Origin: Aradus depressus
Taxonomy: Eukaryota > Arthropoda > Insecta > Hemiptera > Aradidae
Direction of reading: 5' to 3'
Length of the DNA: 64,000 bases
Assembly (NCBI GenBank): GCA_963662175.1
Contig: OY759223.1
Location: forward strand, 14,858,249 to 14,922,248
Below are positions 23,296 to 34,999 of the stretch, in pieces; position 1 is the first letter of the stretch; the number at the start of each line of letters is the position of its first letter. The notes beneath the pieces are model-generated. The model saw only the letters and a program-made list of their open reading frames with translations, searched no databases and was not told where the DNA came from. A program made the position numbers and the translations under genes.

Positions 23296-23450
23296 TGTAT
23301 TTGGTTGAGGTTTAACAATACGGGCATATAAAATTATGGGCTATTTGTGAAATATATATTACAGATTTCTAAGTATTTACACATCTCATCCATAAATTAA
23401 CAACACTATGGAATATAAGGGACTAGAAAGAGACACTTTTGGTCATTCGT
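23296..23450 (+). promoter_or_regulatory. Candidate promoter of receptor C
   Basis: The shared block 23296-23340 (GTATTTGGTTGAGGTTTAAC start) and the second stretch CAGATTTCTAAGTATTTACA are followed by TATAAGG (23414-23420) and an initiator TCATTC with its A at 23445, 31 nt after the TATA box. No 5' intron is needed here: the leader would be 136 nt. It contains a five-codon upstream open frame that starts at 23456. Confidence 0.6.
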
Positions 23451-23580
23451 GCTGTGATGGACATAGTATAACTACAATAATATTTAACTTTATATTGTAG
23501 TCTACAAAATATTATTTATTTATTTCGTATTTATATCATCAGAACCTCAATCTGTAAAAATAAACGAAAATAAGTAAAAA

Positions 23581-26500
23581 ATGGATTTAGTTATACCATG
23601 GAAACGTAAAAATATATCAAAAGTGTGGACTTGGCCTCATATATTTTGGATAAATATTTTTGGTTTATGGGCAGAAGAAGCTTCAACGGATATACAAAGA
23701 CAGGCATTGACATTTTTGAGAAGATTTACAATAATGTATACAATTGTAAGTACTGCCAGTATTATGATTGCCGTTTGTATAAAATTTGCCGCTGGAGATG
23801 TTGTACAAAGTATGTTTGCTGTATTCACGCTCGGACCCTCAACTCTTGGTGCTTGTAAAATTTTTCAACTTGTCCGACATAGAAAATCGCTCAAAATGAC
23901 TATGGATCTTCTTGATGGTAAATATCTTAAATACAATTGTATTATTGTTTATTTGTGGAAGGGAAATTATATCAACTTTGTGTGAAGTTCCTCAACTTGA
24001 TTAACTTATCGCACTGCCTCTAAGCCGTTTTTCTCATCACACTAAAACTTCTCAATTCATATAAAATTTTGTGTAAATAAATTTGTTCCTTTGGCAGTTA
24101 TTAAAATTTTGAGGTTATCTCATCCTCCATTTCCTCCCCACTCTTTGCCCGATTTGACTGAAGATCAATATATTTCGCATTAAGGAGTATCAGGATTCAC
24201 ACACTTGAAAAAATCCTTTATACTTATTATGTATAACTGGGAAAGTACAAATAATTAGAAGTATAATAAAGAAATGGAAATTGTTATAATTTAAATTTAA
24301 TAATTACACAATTTGATTTCAATAGAATTATTATATTTCTTTATTAATTCTTATAAATACAATTGAAAATTTTACCAAAGAATGTCCATCATGTAAGCAC
24401 ACTATCCTAAAATTTCGTTGTTTTAGACCTTTATATAAAAACGGAAAAATAATCTTTAATCAATAATGTTCTGCATAAAAGTTTTGAAAAAAACTTTTTT
24501 CTCGCTTTATGATAACGGGTTTTTGCTTGTACTCCGCGAATTTACGACTATAACAGCTCATTTAGTAAATATTATGAAAAAACTGAGCGAATTTTATTTA
24601 ATGTGTTTTGAATTTAAAAAGGCAAAAAAAAGTATTCTTTACAATTATATATATGTTCGAATTATACATATTATTTATACATATTTCGTTTTATTCGATC
24701 TTATTGTCTTCTCTCTTACTACTACGGTATTATTGCATTTATGTATTGTATTTAATACGCTTATTATGAATACTTTTTTTTAGTTTATTTGAATTTCTTC
24801 TTTTTACCTCTCATTATTCAGATTCTATTACATAACAATATTCATTACGTATTTATTTCAGTTTAACCAGGTAATTGGATACATCATACAAATTTCTACA
24901 TCAAAAAGCATATAAACTGTTTACATCGACTGATATTAATTCTTAAAATAAAAATACATATGAGATGTATAATAATTATAAAACTAAAATAAATAAACAA
25001 TAGAAAATTCCTAATATTAATAAATACAATAGATAGGTACTGAAAATATCTTCCTTCATGATAATATTTCGAGGCGATTGCATTCGTCTTCCTCAAATCA
25101 CCGACTGCAAAAATATAGAAAAAAATAAAAATTAACAAATATTAATAAAATAAATGGTATAAATAATGATAAATAGAAAATTATAACGATATATAGAATA
25201 TTGGAGGAAGAACTCTTTCAAGAAAATGACAATTAAAGCTTATACATAACAAAAAGCTTATAAATGAAACCAAAATTTTATATGATTTCTTTTTGGACTA
25301 TGAGAAAAAAAATCTGTTTCTGAATTGAGGGTTTTCTCTAACATAAACATTTCTTATTGAATTTTAAATTGTTTTATTGTATTAAATGTATCTATTGCTT
25401 CAATGAAGTGGGTAAGTACATACAAGTAATTAGTTCCCTGTGAGTTACTCTTCGTACATAAATAGAGGAACAAACAGTTATTTGACATTCTTGTTCGTTC
25501 CTGGTCAGATACGTCGGGTTTTCGACCATGATTCCAAACATGAAAAAAAAAATCTGTGTGTATGTGAACACTGTAACGACAATATATCGATACGAAGTTT
25601 ATATATGAACCCAGAACCCTCTAACTACAAAAACTATTGTTTTTCAGCCAAATCAACAAAAGGAATGAAGGGGATTAGGAGGGCTTAACTCAAAAACCCT
25701 AATAATTGCCGTTGTAATGGATGTATCGACACAAAATTTCATATGTGAATTCTAAAGCCCATAAAGACGACACTTTCTTAATTCCAGTGGAATTAATTCA
25801 AAAACCCTAACAACTTCCGATGTAATAAATTTATCATCACAAAATTTAGTATAAGGATTTAGGAGCCCCAATGTAAGTCAACTATTGAATATTAGCGCGC
25901 AAACGGTTGACTGGTTTTGGAGGAGGAGCGAAAAGTTAATTGATTAATTCATCCTGGGGAAGTACACTGCCGGTGATTCACTGACGACTTTTTATTTTCT
26001 ATTATTTCAGAGCTAACCAAGGAGATAACAGACCCTGAAGAGATGTCAGAGTACCGTCGTAAGATGATCCGCACTTGGATAGTTTTCACATTATGTCTAG
26101 TTCTGGGCTCTTCTATCACTTCCCATTGGTTCTTGCGACCTCTTCTCATTGCCGTTTTCCACGGGGAAAAGACCCGGATCCTGGACACATGGCCTGTCTA
26201 CGTTGACACTTGGACTCAATTCACACTCAGCTATGTCTACCATTTCTTCGCTGTCTGTTTCCTTGGACATGGTTTTTACATTTTTGACAATATATATTTT
26301 TGCATCTCCGAGTTGATACTTTGCCATATGACATTTTACAGGAAGAATTTTGAAAAATTATGTCTCAAAGATGGAAGTAAGGCTGAATCAAAACTGTTGA
26401 AAAAATATTTTGAAAAACATATTAAAATTTTAAAGTAAGTGCATTACAACAAAATTTAAAACTTTATGCCCACGTCAAGTTAAAGACAAAAAACATGAAA

Positions 26501-28860
26501 TGAACAGCATATCTTTATTTTTTCTAAAAATTATGCCTTATTTGCTTGTGAGTCACATTGATCTTACTTATTATGCCTTATTTGCTTGTGAGTCACATTG
26601 ATCTTACTTATTATGCCTTATTTGCTTGTGAGTCACATTGATCTTACTTATTATGCCTTATTTGCTTGTGAGTCACATTGATCTTACTTATTATGCCTTA
26701 TTTGCTTGTGAGTCACATTGATCTTACTTATTATGCCTTATTTGCTTGTGAGTCACATTGATCTTACTTATTATGCCTTATTTGCTTGTGAGTCACATTG
26801 ATCTTACTTATTATGCCTTATTTGCTTGTGAGTCACATTGATCTTACTTATTATGCCTTATTTGCTTGTGAGTCACATTGATCTTACTTATTATGCCTTA
26901 TTTGCTTGTGAGTCACATTGATCTTACTTATTATTTATTTATTACTTTTAGATTGCGTAAGGAGATTCTGAATTCATATATAATACTGTAGCGGCCATGC
27001 CACTAATATTAATAATTAAGTTTTGAATATGATAATGTTAATTAGGACCTGACATCGTACAGGCTCGGGACCATCGCTTAACGTCCCATCTAAAGGACGG
27101 CCTGCTCACATTTTTTTCTTCCAATTTTAGTATATGTTCTGCCGATTAGAGAACTCCCATAGTAAAGTCAGTGCGTCAAAAGAGCGCTTTAGTAATAGGC
27201 GCAGTGGCGGATTTCTCTAGAAGCAAAGTAAGCACCTGCTTAGGGCGGAAAATTTTTGGGGGCGGAATAAAATGAAATTCATTATTTTTTTAATGAGATG
27301 AAAACTATTGATTAATAAAAAAATTAAATTAAAAAAAAAACTAAATATTTTCTTCAAAGAAAATACAAGTTATTAAAGTGTGTGCGCCCCGGTAAATTAT
27401 TGCAATATCTAAAAGATTGTGAAATGCAAGAGGTTTTCCCAAACATAGAAATCGCTTTGCGAATGTTTGTTTGTACACCGGTCGCAAATGCGAGTGCAGA
27501 ACGGTCTTTCTTGTCTCTCAAGCGGATAAAAAATTATTTGAGATCACAGATATCTCAAGATCGATTGAACGCGTTAGCGAGCTTGGCAATTGAATCTGAT
27601 TTAACTAAAACGATAGATTATAACGACGTGATTAGTCAATTTGCTGTACAAAAAGCGAGAATAATATATGAAAACATATATATGTTATTTATAAGATTAT
27701 AAAAATGCGAAATTTATAAATTATATATTATTTATAAATTTCAATGTTTAAGAAAATGAAAATAAAAATTAATTATTCAAAATAAAATGTTTTTAAAAAA
27801 TCCAGGGTGGAGGGGGTGGGGGCGAACTCCAAAAATTGCTTAGGGCGCCAAATATGGAAATCCGCCACTGAATAGGCGATATGACCTAAAAATACTAACT
27901 AACGTATATGTATTTTTTTCTTTACTTGTAATCTTTTTTAGAAATATATATCAAAAACAAAAAAAAACATATTTTATTGCTGTGCGTTACAATTTAAACA
28001 TTACACGTAGGAAATTATTAAAGAACCTTTTTGGGAAGTAGCAATATTTCGTCTAACCGTTTTCGCTTAAATCATGCAAACGTCTAATAAATTAGTTTCA
28101 AAACGACAATTAAGAATGGTTTTCTGATTTAAAAACTTTAAACTGTCAAATAAATCTATATGACATCATCTTTAGCAGATGTGTATTATATTACACTCTG
28201 CAGATTCTCCGGCTGACCTCTTCACTGCATTGAACTATCTCCCTCACATAAAAACAGTTGAAAGTTCACTTACAAAAAATTCGACGAATTATTTCTTGAG
28301 TTTGAAGAAGATGAGGGGAATTCCTTTAAGTGTACTTTCCCACTCTAGAACCATTCTCATAATTTTCCTTCCACTGAAAAGATTTTCGGAGAACGAATAG
28401 AAAATAAAATTTTCCACAACTAAGAAAATTATTTTCAAATATTAAAAAGATTTATAAGATATAATTCACTGCAAATAATTTTTTTTTTTTTTAATGTTTA
28501 ATAAACAATTTGGATACTTAGAAACAAATGCAAAAGTGGCAGCACTGGTGTTAAATATGTCAAGATCGAAGTGCGGTTTCAAACCGTATATTTATTAATA
28601 TTTTAAAGGCACTACTACTATAAAATGAACTTAAAATTGAGTACCACAGCCTTTTTTTTTTCTTTAATATAAATGGTTAACTGAATAAAATCCAAAAGAA
28701 GACTATACTCTGTAGTCTTATTGAAAATAAGTTTAGCACCTCCAGTCCCTTCAGGACGCACTCCGGAGTCATGATAAGAACAATATTAAAATACTTCTAA
28801 AGTTTATAAAAGAGAATAATATAAAGCTCTAAAAAGACACGTTAAAAAAAATATATATAT

Positions 28861-28892
<32 letters not shown>

Positions 28893-30850
28893 TAATAAAA
28901 AAAATTTATAAAAAAATAATAATAAATTAAGTACATAAATATTGAAAGAATCACGAATTGAAATAAACCTAGATTAAAATCCTCTAGGGGTGTCGAGTGG
29001 CGGGGCGGGGGGTCTGGTTGAGCCGGTGGGGGGTCCTGGGGTTTCCTTGCTTGCGTTTGTGTCGGGGCGGGGGCGTGGGGCGACGTCGCTGGGCTCTCTG
29101 GACTGCAATGGTCCCGGGCTGTGGAGGGTGTGGACGGCAGTACACACATGCACATCCTCCCTGGCATGCCTCGCCAACAACAAAGCAATGTGCCTAAACA
29201 ATGAAGGAGACGAGCCCTGCTGCGCCGCGCTGCCCTCCTTCTCCGCCTCGGCTGTGGCGCTCGTCGGGGGTCCCCGGGTCCCGCTCCGCTCCTCTTGGTC
29301 ATCTCGCTCCGTTCGTGCCGGCCCCATAAATAAATAATGAAGAAAAAAAATAAAAATAATAATAATAATAAAAAAAAAAAATAAAAAAAAAATAAAAAAA
29401 AAAATAAAAAAAAATAATAATATATAATAATAAATAATAAATAAATAAAAATAGAAATGTCCCTGGTATATGGGATCTAATAAATTAGGACACAACCAAA
29501 AAATAAAAAAAAATAAAATAAGGTTAGGCTAATATTATTCCTTCATTTGTTATTTTCTTATACTAGATACACTTTGCATTTATATGTTTCTTTTCTATTT
29601 ATCTATTAGTTATTTTTTCTGTTGCAGAAAATATTTAACATATTTATGTTGCTATATTTCATTAGCTATTAAGTTTCTATTTATTTCTTATTTTATTACT
29701 TGCTGTGAGAGGTTTCTATTTAAAAGCAATAAAGACAGTGCATATTTTCAAAAATATATATAAATAAACAAATAAATTTAGTAAAAAAAATGTACATATG
29801 ACAAGACTGATTGACAAAATGTGTTCACTTTATTTTTATTTAGTGCCTTTTACTAATTGTATTATAACCGAAAGCAATAGGATTCTGTTGGGTGATATAT
29901 ATAATTAACATAAAGAAAGTTTATTTTAAATCTCAGACCAGATATTATCTTCTAACACATAAACAAACTCAAATAAATAAAATAATTGATACATTCCTAT
30001 GTATAATAGAAAGTATTAAAATTTAGTTATACTTAATTGTTATTTTAGGATTTGCAAAGAGCTGAAGTATGCTTCTGATAGTGTACTTATGTTTCAAGCC
30101 ACATTTACAGTTATAATGTACTGTTCTGGAGTTTTTGTTATTACTATGGTAAATATATTTAAATAATTTTATTTCTCTCGTAAAATATTCCAATTCTCTC
30201 TTCAATTTAAAAGATTTAAATAATAAAAATTAATTAATCACATAAAATATACTTGCCAATGGCGTTTAAAAAACAATCCTCCAAAATGAAACTTTTGAAA
30301 AATCAATTGTGGGTATTCAATTGTTTATAAAGAATAGTCATAATAAGAATTAGAGAGTCAAGTGTTTATTTGTAAGCAAATTAGGATAAAACTGAAACTT
30401 GTCAAATAATTTATAATTTTGAGTAATTTAATTTAAATGAATATTTAATATAATTTAAAAAAATACAAATTTATTGCCTTTTGCTTGCAAATAAACACCA
30501 GTTAATAACTTGGCTCTTTAATTCTTTTGAGGACTGTATACCTCCTTCATACATCATATAGTTAACCCTAAAATTGGTAATATATATATAGTATAAATAT
30601 ATAAAAGTATATATATATTTTTTTTTTTTAATAGGTTAAGGGGATTAATACCAATATTTTAATGAACCTTGGAGAAATCTTACTGATTATCACAGGCACA
30701 CTATTTCTTTACTGCTGGTACAGCAATGAAATAAACTTTCAAGTAAGTTTGTCATTTTCAAATAATTAAAATGGAGAAATACTACGTTAAACAATTGACT
30801 AGAACCAAATAGGTCATTTACCTATAGTATTAGTTAATGGATGTTTGTCG

Positions 30851-30904
<54 letters not shown>

Positions 30905-33900
30905 CAATTTACCCTCCTGTTCCTAAATAAAATCGAATTTAAAAAAATGATTTTTTAAAATTAATTTTATTTATTTATTACCTAAATAATGTAAATGTAT
31001 AAATTTGGTGTTTTTTTCTACTCCCTTGTAATCGCTACGGCCCTGCAACCTGCGGCGTGCATTAGGAATGTGGGCAACAAGATAATCAAAAACTTTAATT
31101 TCACATATTAAATTTTTTTTTTTTGAGGGTAACAACGATGTTGTTACATGATTTATACATGTATGCATGTAAGGTAAAGACATGTAACATAAACAAACCG
31201 TTGCCATGACAACAAATTTTTCGACGTTTTCTCCCCTTCCTTTCGAGGGCGCCGGTAGCTCAGTGGTATGAGTGCTTGACTTCTGAGCTCAAGAACGTGG
31301 GTTCGAAACCCGACCGAGGCCCTTAGTTTATTTTATCTGGGAGGTAAAATAAACTTAAGCACGCCGTCCTTTGGATGAGACGTTAAGCGATGGTCCCGAG
31401 CCTGTACGATGTCAGGTACTCGTTAAAGACCCCTATCCTAGGTGAATAAAAATTTAGGATAGGCAAAATTTAGGACTCCCACAGTAGAATCGGGCTCATG
31501 TCCAACAGAGTGACGAAAGAGCGCTCTGGTAGTAGGCGATATGACCTCATAGTTAAAGCCCGGGCATGAGTCATAAACCCTAATCCCCTTCCTTTCAAAC
31601 TTAAAGGGGGATTTTAACCACGGATCAATATACGGCCTTGGATTGGATCCGGGCTCTATGACTCGAAGCTTTTTGGAACAGATTTCTTTTCAAAATTTTC
31701 AATTGGCTTTACCATTTAATGTGGGCAGTTTTCCTCTTCTTTTCCTTCTTCAATCTCTTCTTAATAATTAACAGTTTCTGACAACTACATCATTCTATCT
31801 ACAATGTACGTGTAATCCCATTCCACATGCTTTGCACATAAATCTCGTATTCTTGGGACACTTTTTGCATCTTCTTTGATCGCAAGCTACTTTGTCATGT
31901 GCTGATGGTATTATATGTTTTTTTTAACTTAGATATTGGGATATTCGATATTGATCTGGGCTTCATTGATGGATTTCCATACTTGAAACAATAGGATTGA
32001 ACAACTGCCCTCCTAAAGTCGAAATAAGTTAGATTTGGTTGCTTCAATATTGTTTTTTGGTGCAACCACGCATTTTGACACGCTGAGTCCAGTCCGAAAA
32101 TAAACAGAGGATACCATCATTTCCTTCCCTTTATGGAACACCTAAGAGAAGCATCTCGCTACCTCTGGGCTACCGGCGTCCTCCTTGTTGTATTTACGTT
32201 TATTTAAGTTTTTTTTATTTTTGTTCTAGTGTGAAAACATCAGCATATCAGTCTACATGTCAAATTGGCAAAATGGAAGCGAAAGTCAGAAAAAATCCCT
32301 TCTTATTATGATGATTAGAACGAAGCAATCTGTGAAATTTGGAGGCTTACTGGATATAAAACTTAATACATTTACTAATGTGAGTATAATTTTTTTTTTT
32401 TGGCGGCTATATTATTCTATTTATTATTTCCCGATTTCATGTTTTTTGACACCCTGATTGAAAATGTTAAAAACAATTCTGTATGTGTGTTTATGAACAC
32501 AATGACTCCCCATAAAATGAAAGTATTGACATGAAATTTTTTATGTCTATCCAGAGAATCATAAGGACAACTATTTATTGATTTTCAGCCAAATTGCCGT
32601 TGTAATGAATGCATCGACAGAAAATATATTATGTAAATTCAAAATCCCATTAGGACGACACTTATTAATTTTTAATTTGTGACTTTTGCACTACGATAAT
32701 GCACCTGCTCACAATTCATTGCTTGTACGTGAATTTTTGGCCAAAAACAACACTGTAATGATGCCCCAGCCTCCATATTCGCCAGACATGGCTCCGCGTG
32801 ACTTTTTTCTGTTCCCAACAATAAAGTGAACCTTAAAAAGGCCGTCGTTTCACAAGCATAGATGAGATTAAAAGCACATCGCTGAGAGAGTTAAATGCTA
32901 TCCCAAAGATCGAGTTCGGAAGAAGCGCTGGCATAAGTGTATAATATCTAATGGGGACTATTTTGAAGAGAATATTATTCATGTAGACGAATAAATAAAA
33001 TTCTCTTAAAAAACCGAAAATTTCCGTTATTATTTGCACACACCTCGTATAACCGCAGAATCGTCCGACGTGAAGGAGCGTTCAATGTATCGATACATCA
33101 TTAGTATGAGGGATTTGTTCTGCGGAAGTAGATTGCCAATGGTTCACCAACCATTTTTTTTGTTATTATTTGCGGAAGCTTAATTTATGAGTCAACATAT
33201 TTGTTAATCACTTTTTCTAGATATAATAATAGTATTTATGTATTATAATAATACATGGTGGGGTGTTTAAAAAAAATTACAGTTTTTCAACATTATTATT
33301 TAGTTAATATATAACCAAAATATAACCTATTGTGATCCACTGTCATTAGCCATCTTTCAGCAATTTGCTCGATCCCTCGCTGGTATCATTCCTTGGCATT
33401 GCTGTCGAAAAACTCTTGCATCGCAATTTCGACTCTTGCAAAGTTTTTAAATGTTTTCCCTTTTAGAAAGTGAACCATGGATCGAAACAAGTAATAATCT
33501 GACGGAGCGAGGTCTGTACTATATGGTGGTTGTGGCAGAAGTTCGATCCCATGAAGCTTTTGTAACTTTTCCTTGGTCGGGAAGTGTGTGGCCGAGCGTT
33601 ATCTTGCTGAAACAGAACTCCTTTATGGTTAACCAAAGCTGGGTAACGCTGTGACAATTTCGCGTACACTCTTTCTAACTGTTCGCAGTCGAGTGCAGAG
33701 TTCATAGAACACCCATCAGGAACAAACTCATGATGAATAATTCCTTCATAGTTCCAAAAAACGCAAAGCACTTTCAAGAAACCGTCACATTTCTTTTTCA
33801 ACATAAATAATTGAACTAAGGCTCTATTGAGTTCATGAACAAGCTTAGATAGTGCTCTACAAGAGAGTATTAATTATTGGTAGACATTAAATAGGATTAA

Positions 33901-34094
33901 CGTATTTACAATCCTTAGAATTCGTGCATTTCATAAAACGGTCATTTTTTTTTTTTATACACCCCACTAATATTATTATTGTGATTTCCATTTATGTATT
34001 ATTTATTGACCTGCATTTCCAGATTTTGAAAACAACGTTTTCATATTACAATTTTCTTCTGGCAGCTTTAGAAACAGAAAAAGTAACAAGCTGA
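23581..34094 (+). CDS. Odorant receptor C, complete
   Basis: Exons: 23581-23917, 26011-26434, 30049-30148, 30635-30742, 32230-32379 and 34023-34094 (TGA). Phases are 1, 2, 0, 0, 0 and the protein is 396 residues. It begins MDLVIPWKRKNISKVWTWPH. Other landmarks are WFLRPLLIAVFHGEKTRI in exon 2, ICKELKYASDSVLMFQATF in exon 3, LFLYCWYSNEINFQ in exon 4 and ILKTTFSYYNFLLAALE at the end, followed by a short TEKVTS tail. It is closest to receptor B in exon lengths and exon 3-4 sequence. The role is the same as for B: an odorant-binding subunit of an Orco-type channel, ligand unknown. AATAAA is at 34162-34167. Introns 2 and 5 are swollen by a tandem array, a hAT element and two mariners. The frame is clean throughout. 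Confidence 0.94.
24030..24200 (-). repeat. Dispersed repeat R-150 fragment in receptor C intron 1
   Basis: Reversed partial unit: GGCAGTTATTAAAATTTTGA, CCGATTTGACTGAAGATCAA. The rest of 24200-25400 is AT-rich with no recognisable feature. The 105-codon open frame at 24466-24783 has random AT-rich composition. Confidence 0.45.
25530..25990 (+). repeat. Dispersed repeat R-150 abutting receptor C exon 2
   Basis: Three successive degenerate units, ending with CTGGTTTTGGAGGAGGAGCG and GGGGAAGTACACTGCCGGTG. The repeat end is within about 20 bp of the exon 2 acceptor TATTATTTCAG (exon from 26011), so part of the acceptor region may be repeat-derived. Confidence 0.6.
26531..26930 (+). repeat. Exact 10 x 40-bp tandem array
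   Basis: The unit begins TTATGCCTTATTTGCTTGTG and ends AGTCACATTGATCTTACTTA. Ten copies fill 400 bp with no difference that I can see. It lies in intron 2 of receptor C, about 100 bp after exon 2. Confidence 0.95.
27202..27870 (+). mobile_element. hAT element with perfect 8-bp duplication
   Basis: AATAGGCG flanks it at 27194-27201 and 27871-27878. Ends are CAGTGGCGGATTT on both sides (inverted). The + strand open frame ending at 27702 reads ALRMFVCTPVANASAERSFL, SLKRIKNYLRSQISQDRLNA and LASLAIESDL, the C-terminal dimerisation region of hAT transposases. It is 669 bp long, so non-autonomous. It has landed in a SINE-1 relic inside intron 2 of receptor C. Confidence 0.9.
28000..28850. other. 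Intronic AT-rich sequence, nothing recognised
   Basis: Part of intron 2 of receptor C. The 73-codon open frame at 28179-28400 has no recognisable motif. No repeat shared with other parts of the window was found. Confidence 0.4.
28982..29332. other. GC-rich island between A-rich tracts
   Basis: About 350 bp of strongly GC-rich DNA inside intron 2 of receptor C, bounded on both sides by A/AT-rich low-complexity tracts (about 28845-28930 and 29340-29455). Open frames exist on both strands, as expected from GC content. One + frame has CGGCGRQYTHAHPPWHAS, faintly like a zinc finger. Composition is unlike anything else in the window. It may be a fragment of a LINE 5' region or a captured foreign piece; origin is not recognised. 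Confidence 0.5.
30856..30902. repeat. AT dinucleotide microsatellite
   Basis: An uninterrupted run of about 23 AT units in intron 4 of receptor C, 115 bp after exon 4. Confidence 0.9.
31245..31583 (+). mobile_element. SINE-1 reference copy with 13-bp target duplication
   Basis: TCCCCTTCCTTTC is present at 31232-31244 and 31584-31596, so the element is exactly 339 bp. Order: GAGGGCGCCGGTAGCTCAGT (A-box region), GTGGGTTCGAAACCCG (B box), a tRNA-unrelated body (GAGACGTTAAGCGATGGTCC, GGACTCCCACAGTAGAATCG, GAGCGCTCTGGTAGTAGGCG), and a short tail CATGAGTCATAAACCCTAA. The head is a Pol III type promoter of tRNA origin. The tail resembles CCTAA repeats instead of poly(A). It lies in intron 4 of receptor C. 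Confidence 0.92.
32455..32660 (+). repeat. Dispersed repeat R-150 fragment in receptor C intron 5
   Basis: GAACACAATGACTCC, ATTGACATGAAATTTTTTAT, GATTTTCAGCCAAATTGCCG and GACGACACTTATTAATTTTT follow the family order. It is cut off by a mariner fragment. Confidence 0.5.
32683..33050 (+). mobile_element. Mariner transposase remnant (+ strand)
   Basis: Reads LHYDNAPAHNSLLVREFLAK, then PQPPYSPDMAPRDFFLFPTI, which holds the second and third acidic catalytic region of a mariner transposase (DNAPAH and YSPD..P.D). The C-terminus WHKCIISNGDYFEENIIHVD follows after frame breaks. The 5' half is missing. The right end reads TTTGCACACACCTCGTA. Confidence 0.8.
33254..33970 (-). mobile_element. Mariner-like element, internally deleted (- strand)
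   Basis: Ends are inverted (GGTGGGGTGTTTAAAAAAAA and TAGTGGGGTGTATAAAAAAA) and each is bordered by TA, the mariner target. The - strand frame 33804-33463 reads CVFWNYEGIIHHEFVPDG, SALDCEQLERVYAKLSQRYP and GVLFQQDNARPHTS, followed by a frame break and YSTDLAPSDYYLFRSMVHFL. The D...D34D pattern positions remain, but the N-terminal DNA-binding part is deleted (717 bp against about 1.3 kb normally). It lies in intron 5 of receptor C, 52 bp before exon 6. Confidence 0.85.
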
Positions 34095-34359
34095 AGCTGA
34101 ATCTCAAGAGACATGCAGAATGTTGAAAAACCTTCATATATTCCATATGTTTATTTTAGTTAATAAAAGGAAATATATTTAATTTATTTACTATATACAT
34201 ATATGTATACTTTTTAAAATTTCCTTTATACCTAATTCTCTTTATTTTCCCTTTAACTATGTAAAAAAATAAATTATAAAATAACAAATACAAATAATTT
34301 TAAAAAATAAGATGAAATTGAATACTTAAATACTGTTATTTATATTATATAATTTTAAT

Positions 34360-34608
34360 AGGTTAGGTTAGGTTTTATGACTCATGCCCAGGCTTTAACT
34401 ACGAGGTCATATCGCCTACTACCAGAGCGCTCGTCATTTTGCCTACACTAAAGTTTTACTCAACTTTAACGAGTACCTGACATCGTACAGGCTCGGGACC
34501 ATCGCTTAACGTCCCATCCGAAGGACGGCGTGCTTAAGTTTATTTTACCTCCCAGATAAAATAAACTAAGGGCCTCGTCTTGAGCTCAGAAGTCAAGCGG
34601 CGCCCTTT
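34360..34608 (-). mobile_element. SINE-1 copy with shared flank
   Basis: Begins with GGTTAGGTTAGGTTTTATGA (the tail, reversed) and ends at GGCGCCC, with internal deletions including part of the head. The flank 34609-34700 (TTCCATTTTTATATATTTAT, TAATACCCGGTATTGCC) is the reverse complement of 12725-12837. Confidence 0.75.
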
Positions 34609-34719
34609 CCATTTTTATATATTTATTTACTACTAGCAGTAATACCCGGTATTGCCTGGGGAACTTTAGACTTTTCTCCTAATATCTCTCATTCAAATCC
34701 AATTCAATATAACGGATAG

Positions 34720-34990
34720 CCTCAGAGCGAGAACGGAGCAAGCATGCCGTACTAGTCAAAATAAATGGAACTTAAGAGCGACACAACTTGCTCAGTGTTG
34801 AGTCTGGTGACCCGACCCACTCCATGAGCTTAGACATTTTCTATTTCTGATTTAATTTCTTTGGCTAAGTTATTGAAAAGAATTGTAATAAATGGTGTCT
34901 GTTTGGTCGTCCAAGTGGTATGTGGTCTGTTTACAGTAGCACTGGTACAATGAAGAGTTCATGTCGAATATAGACAATGGATAAAACATT
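34720..34990 (-). mobile_element. LINE fragment related to 48427-49330
   Basis: CCACTCCATGAGCTTAGACA, GTGTCTGTTTGGTCGTCCAA and GTGGTCTGTTTACAGTAGCA align in order with 48995-49160. It is the degraded C-terminal region of the same - strand LINE family. Confidence 0.5.
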
Positions 34991-34999
34991 AGGGTTATA

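Noticed and set aside
24466..24783. 105-codon frame in receptor C intron 1
   Set aside because: AT-rich random composition (F, I, L, Y, T), no motif, and it lies inside an intron.
26531..26930. Regular 40-bp repeats as a CRISPR-like array
   Set aside because: There are no unique spacers: the units are directly contiguous and identical, and the context is a eukaryotic intron.
28829..29495. Long open frames on both strands at the GC-rich island
   Set aside because: High GC removes stop codons in all frames; the frames run into A-rich low-complexity sequence and show no convincing domain.
31248..31320. A tRNA gene (A and B boxes present)
   Set aside because: The cloverleaf is not complete, a 260-bp body follows, and the unit is dispersed with target-site duplications. 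It is the head of SINE-1.
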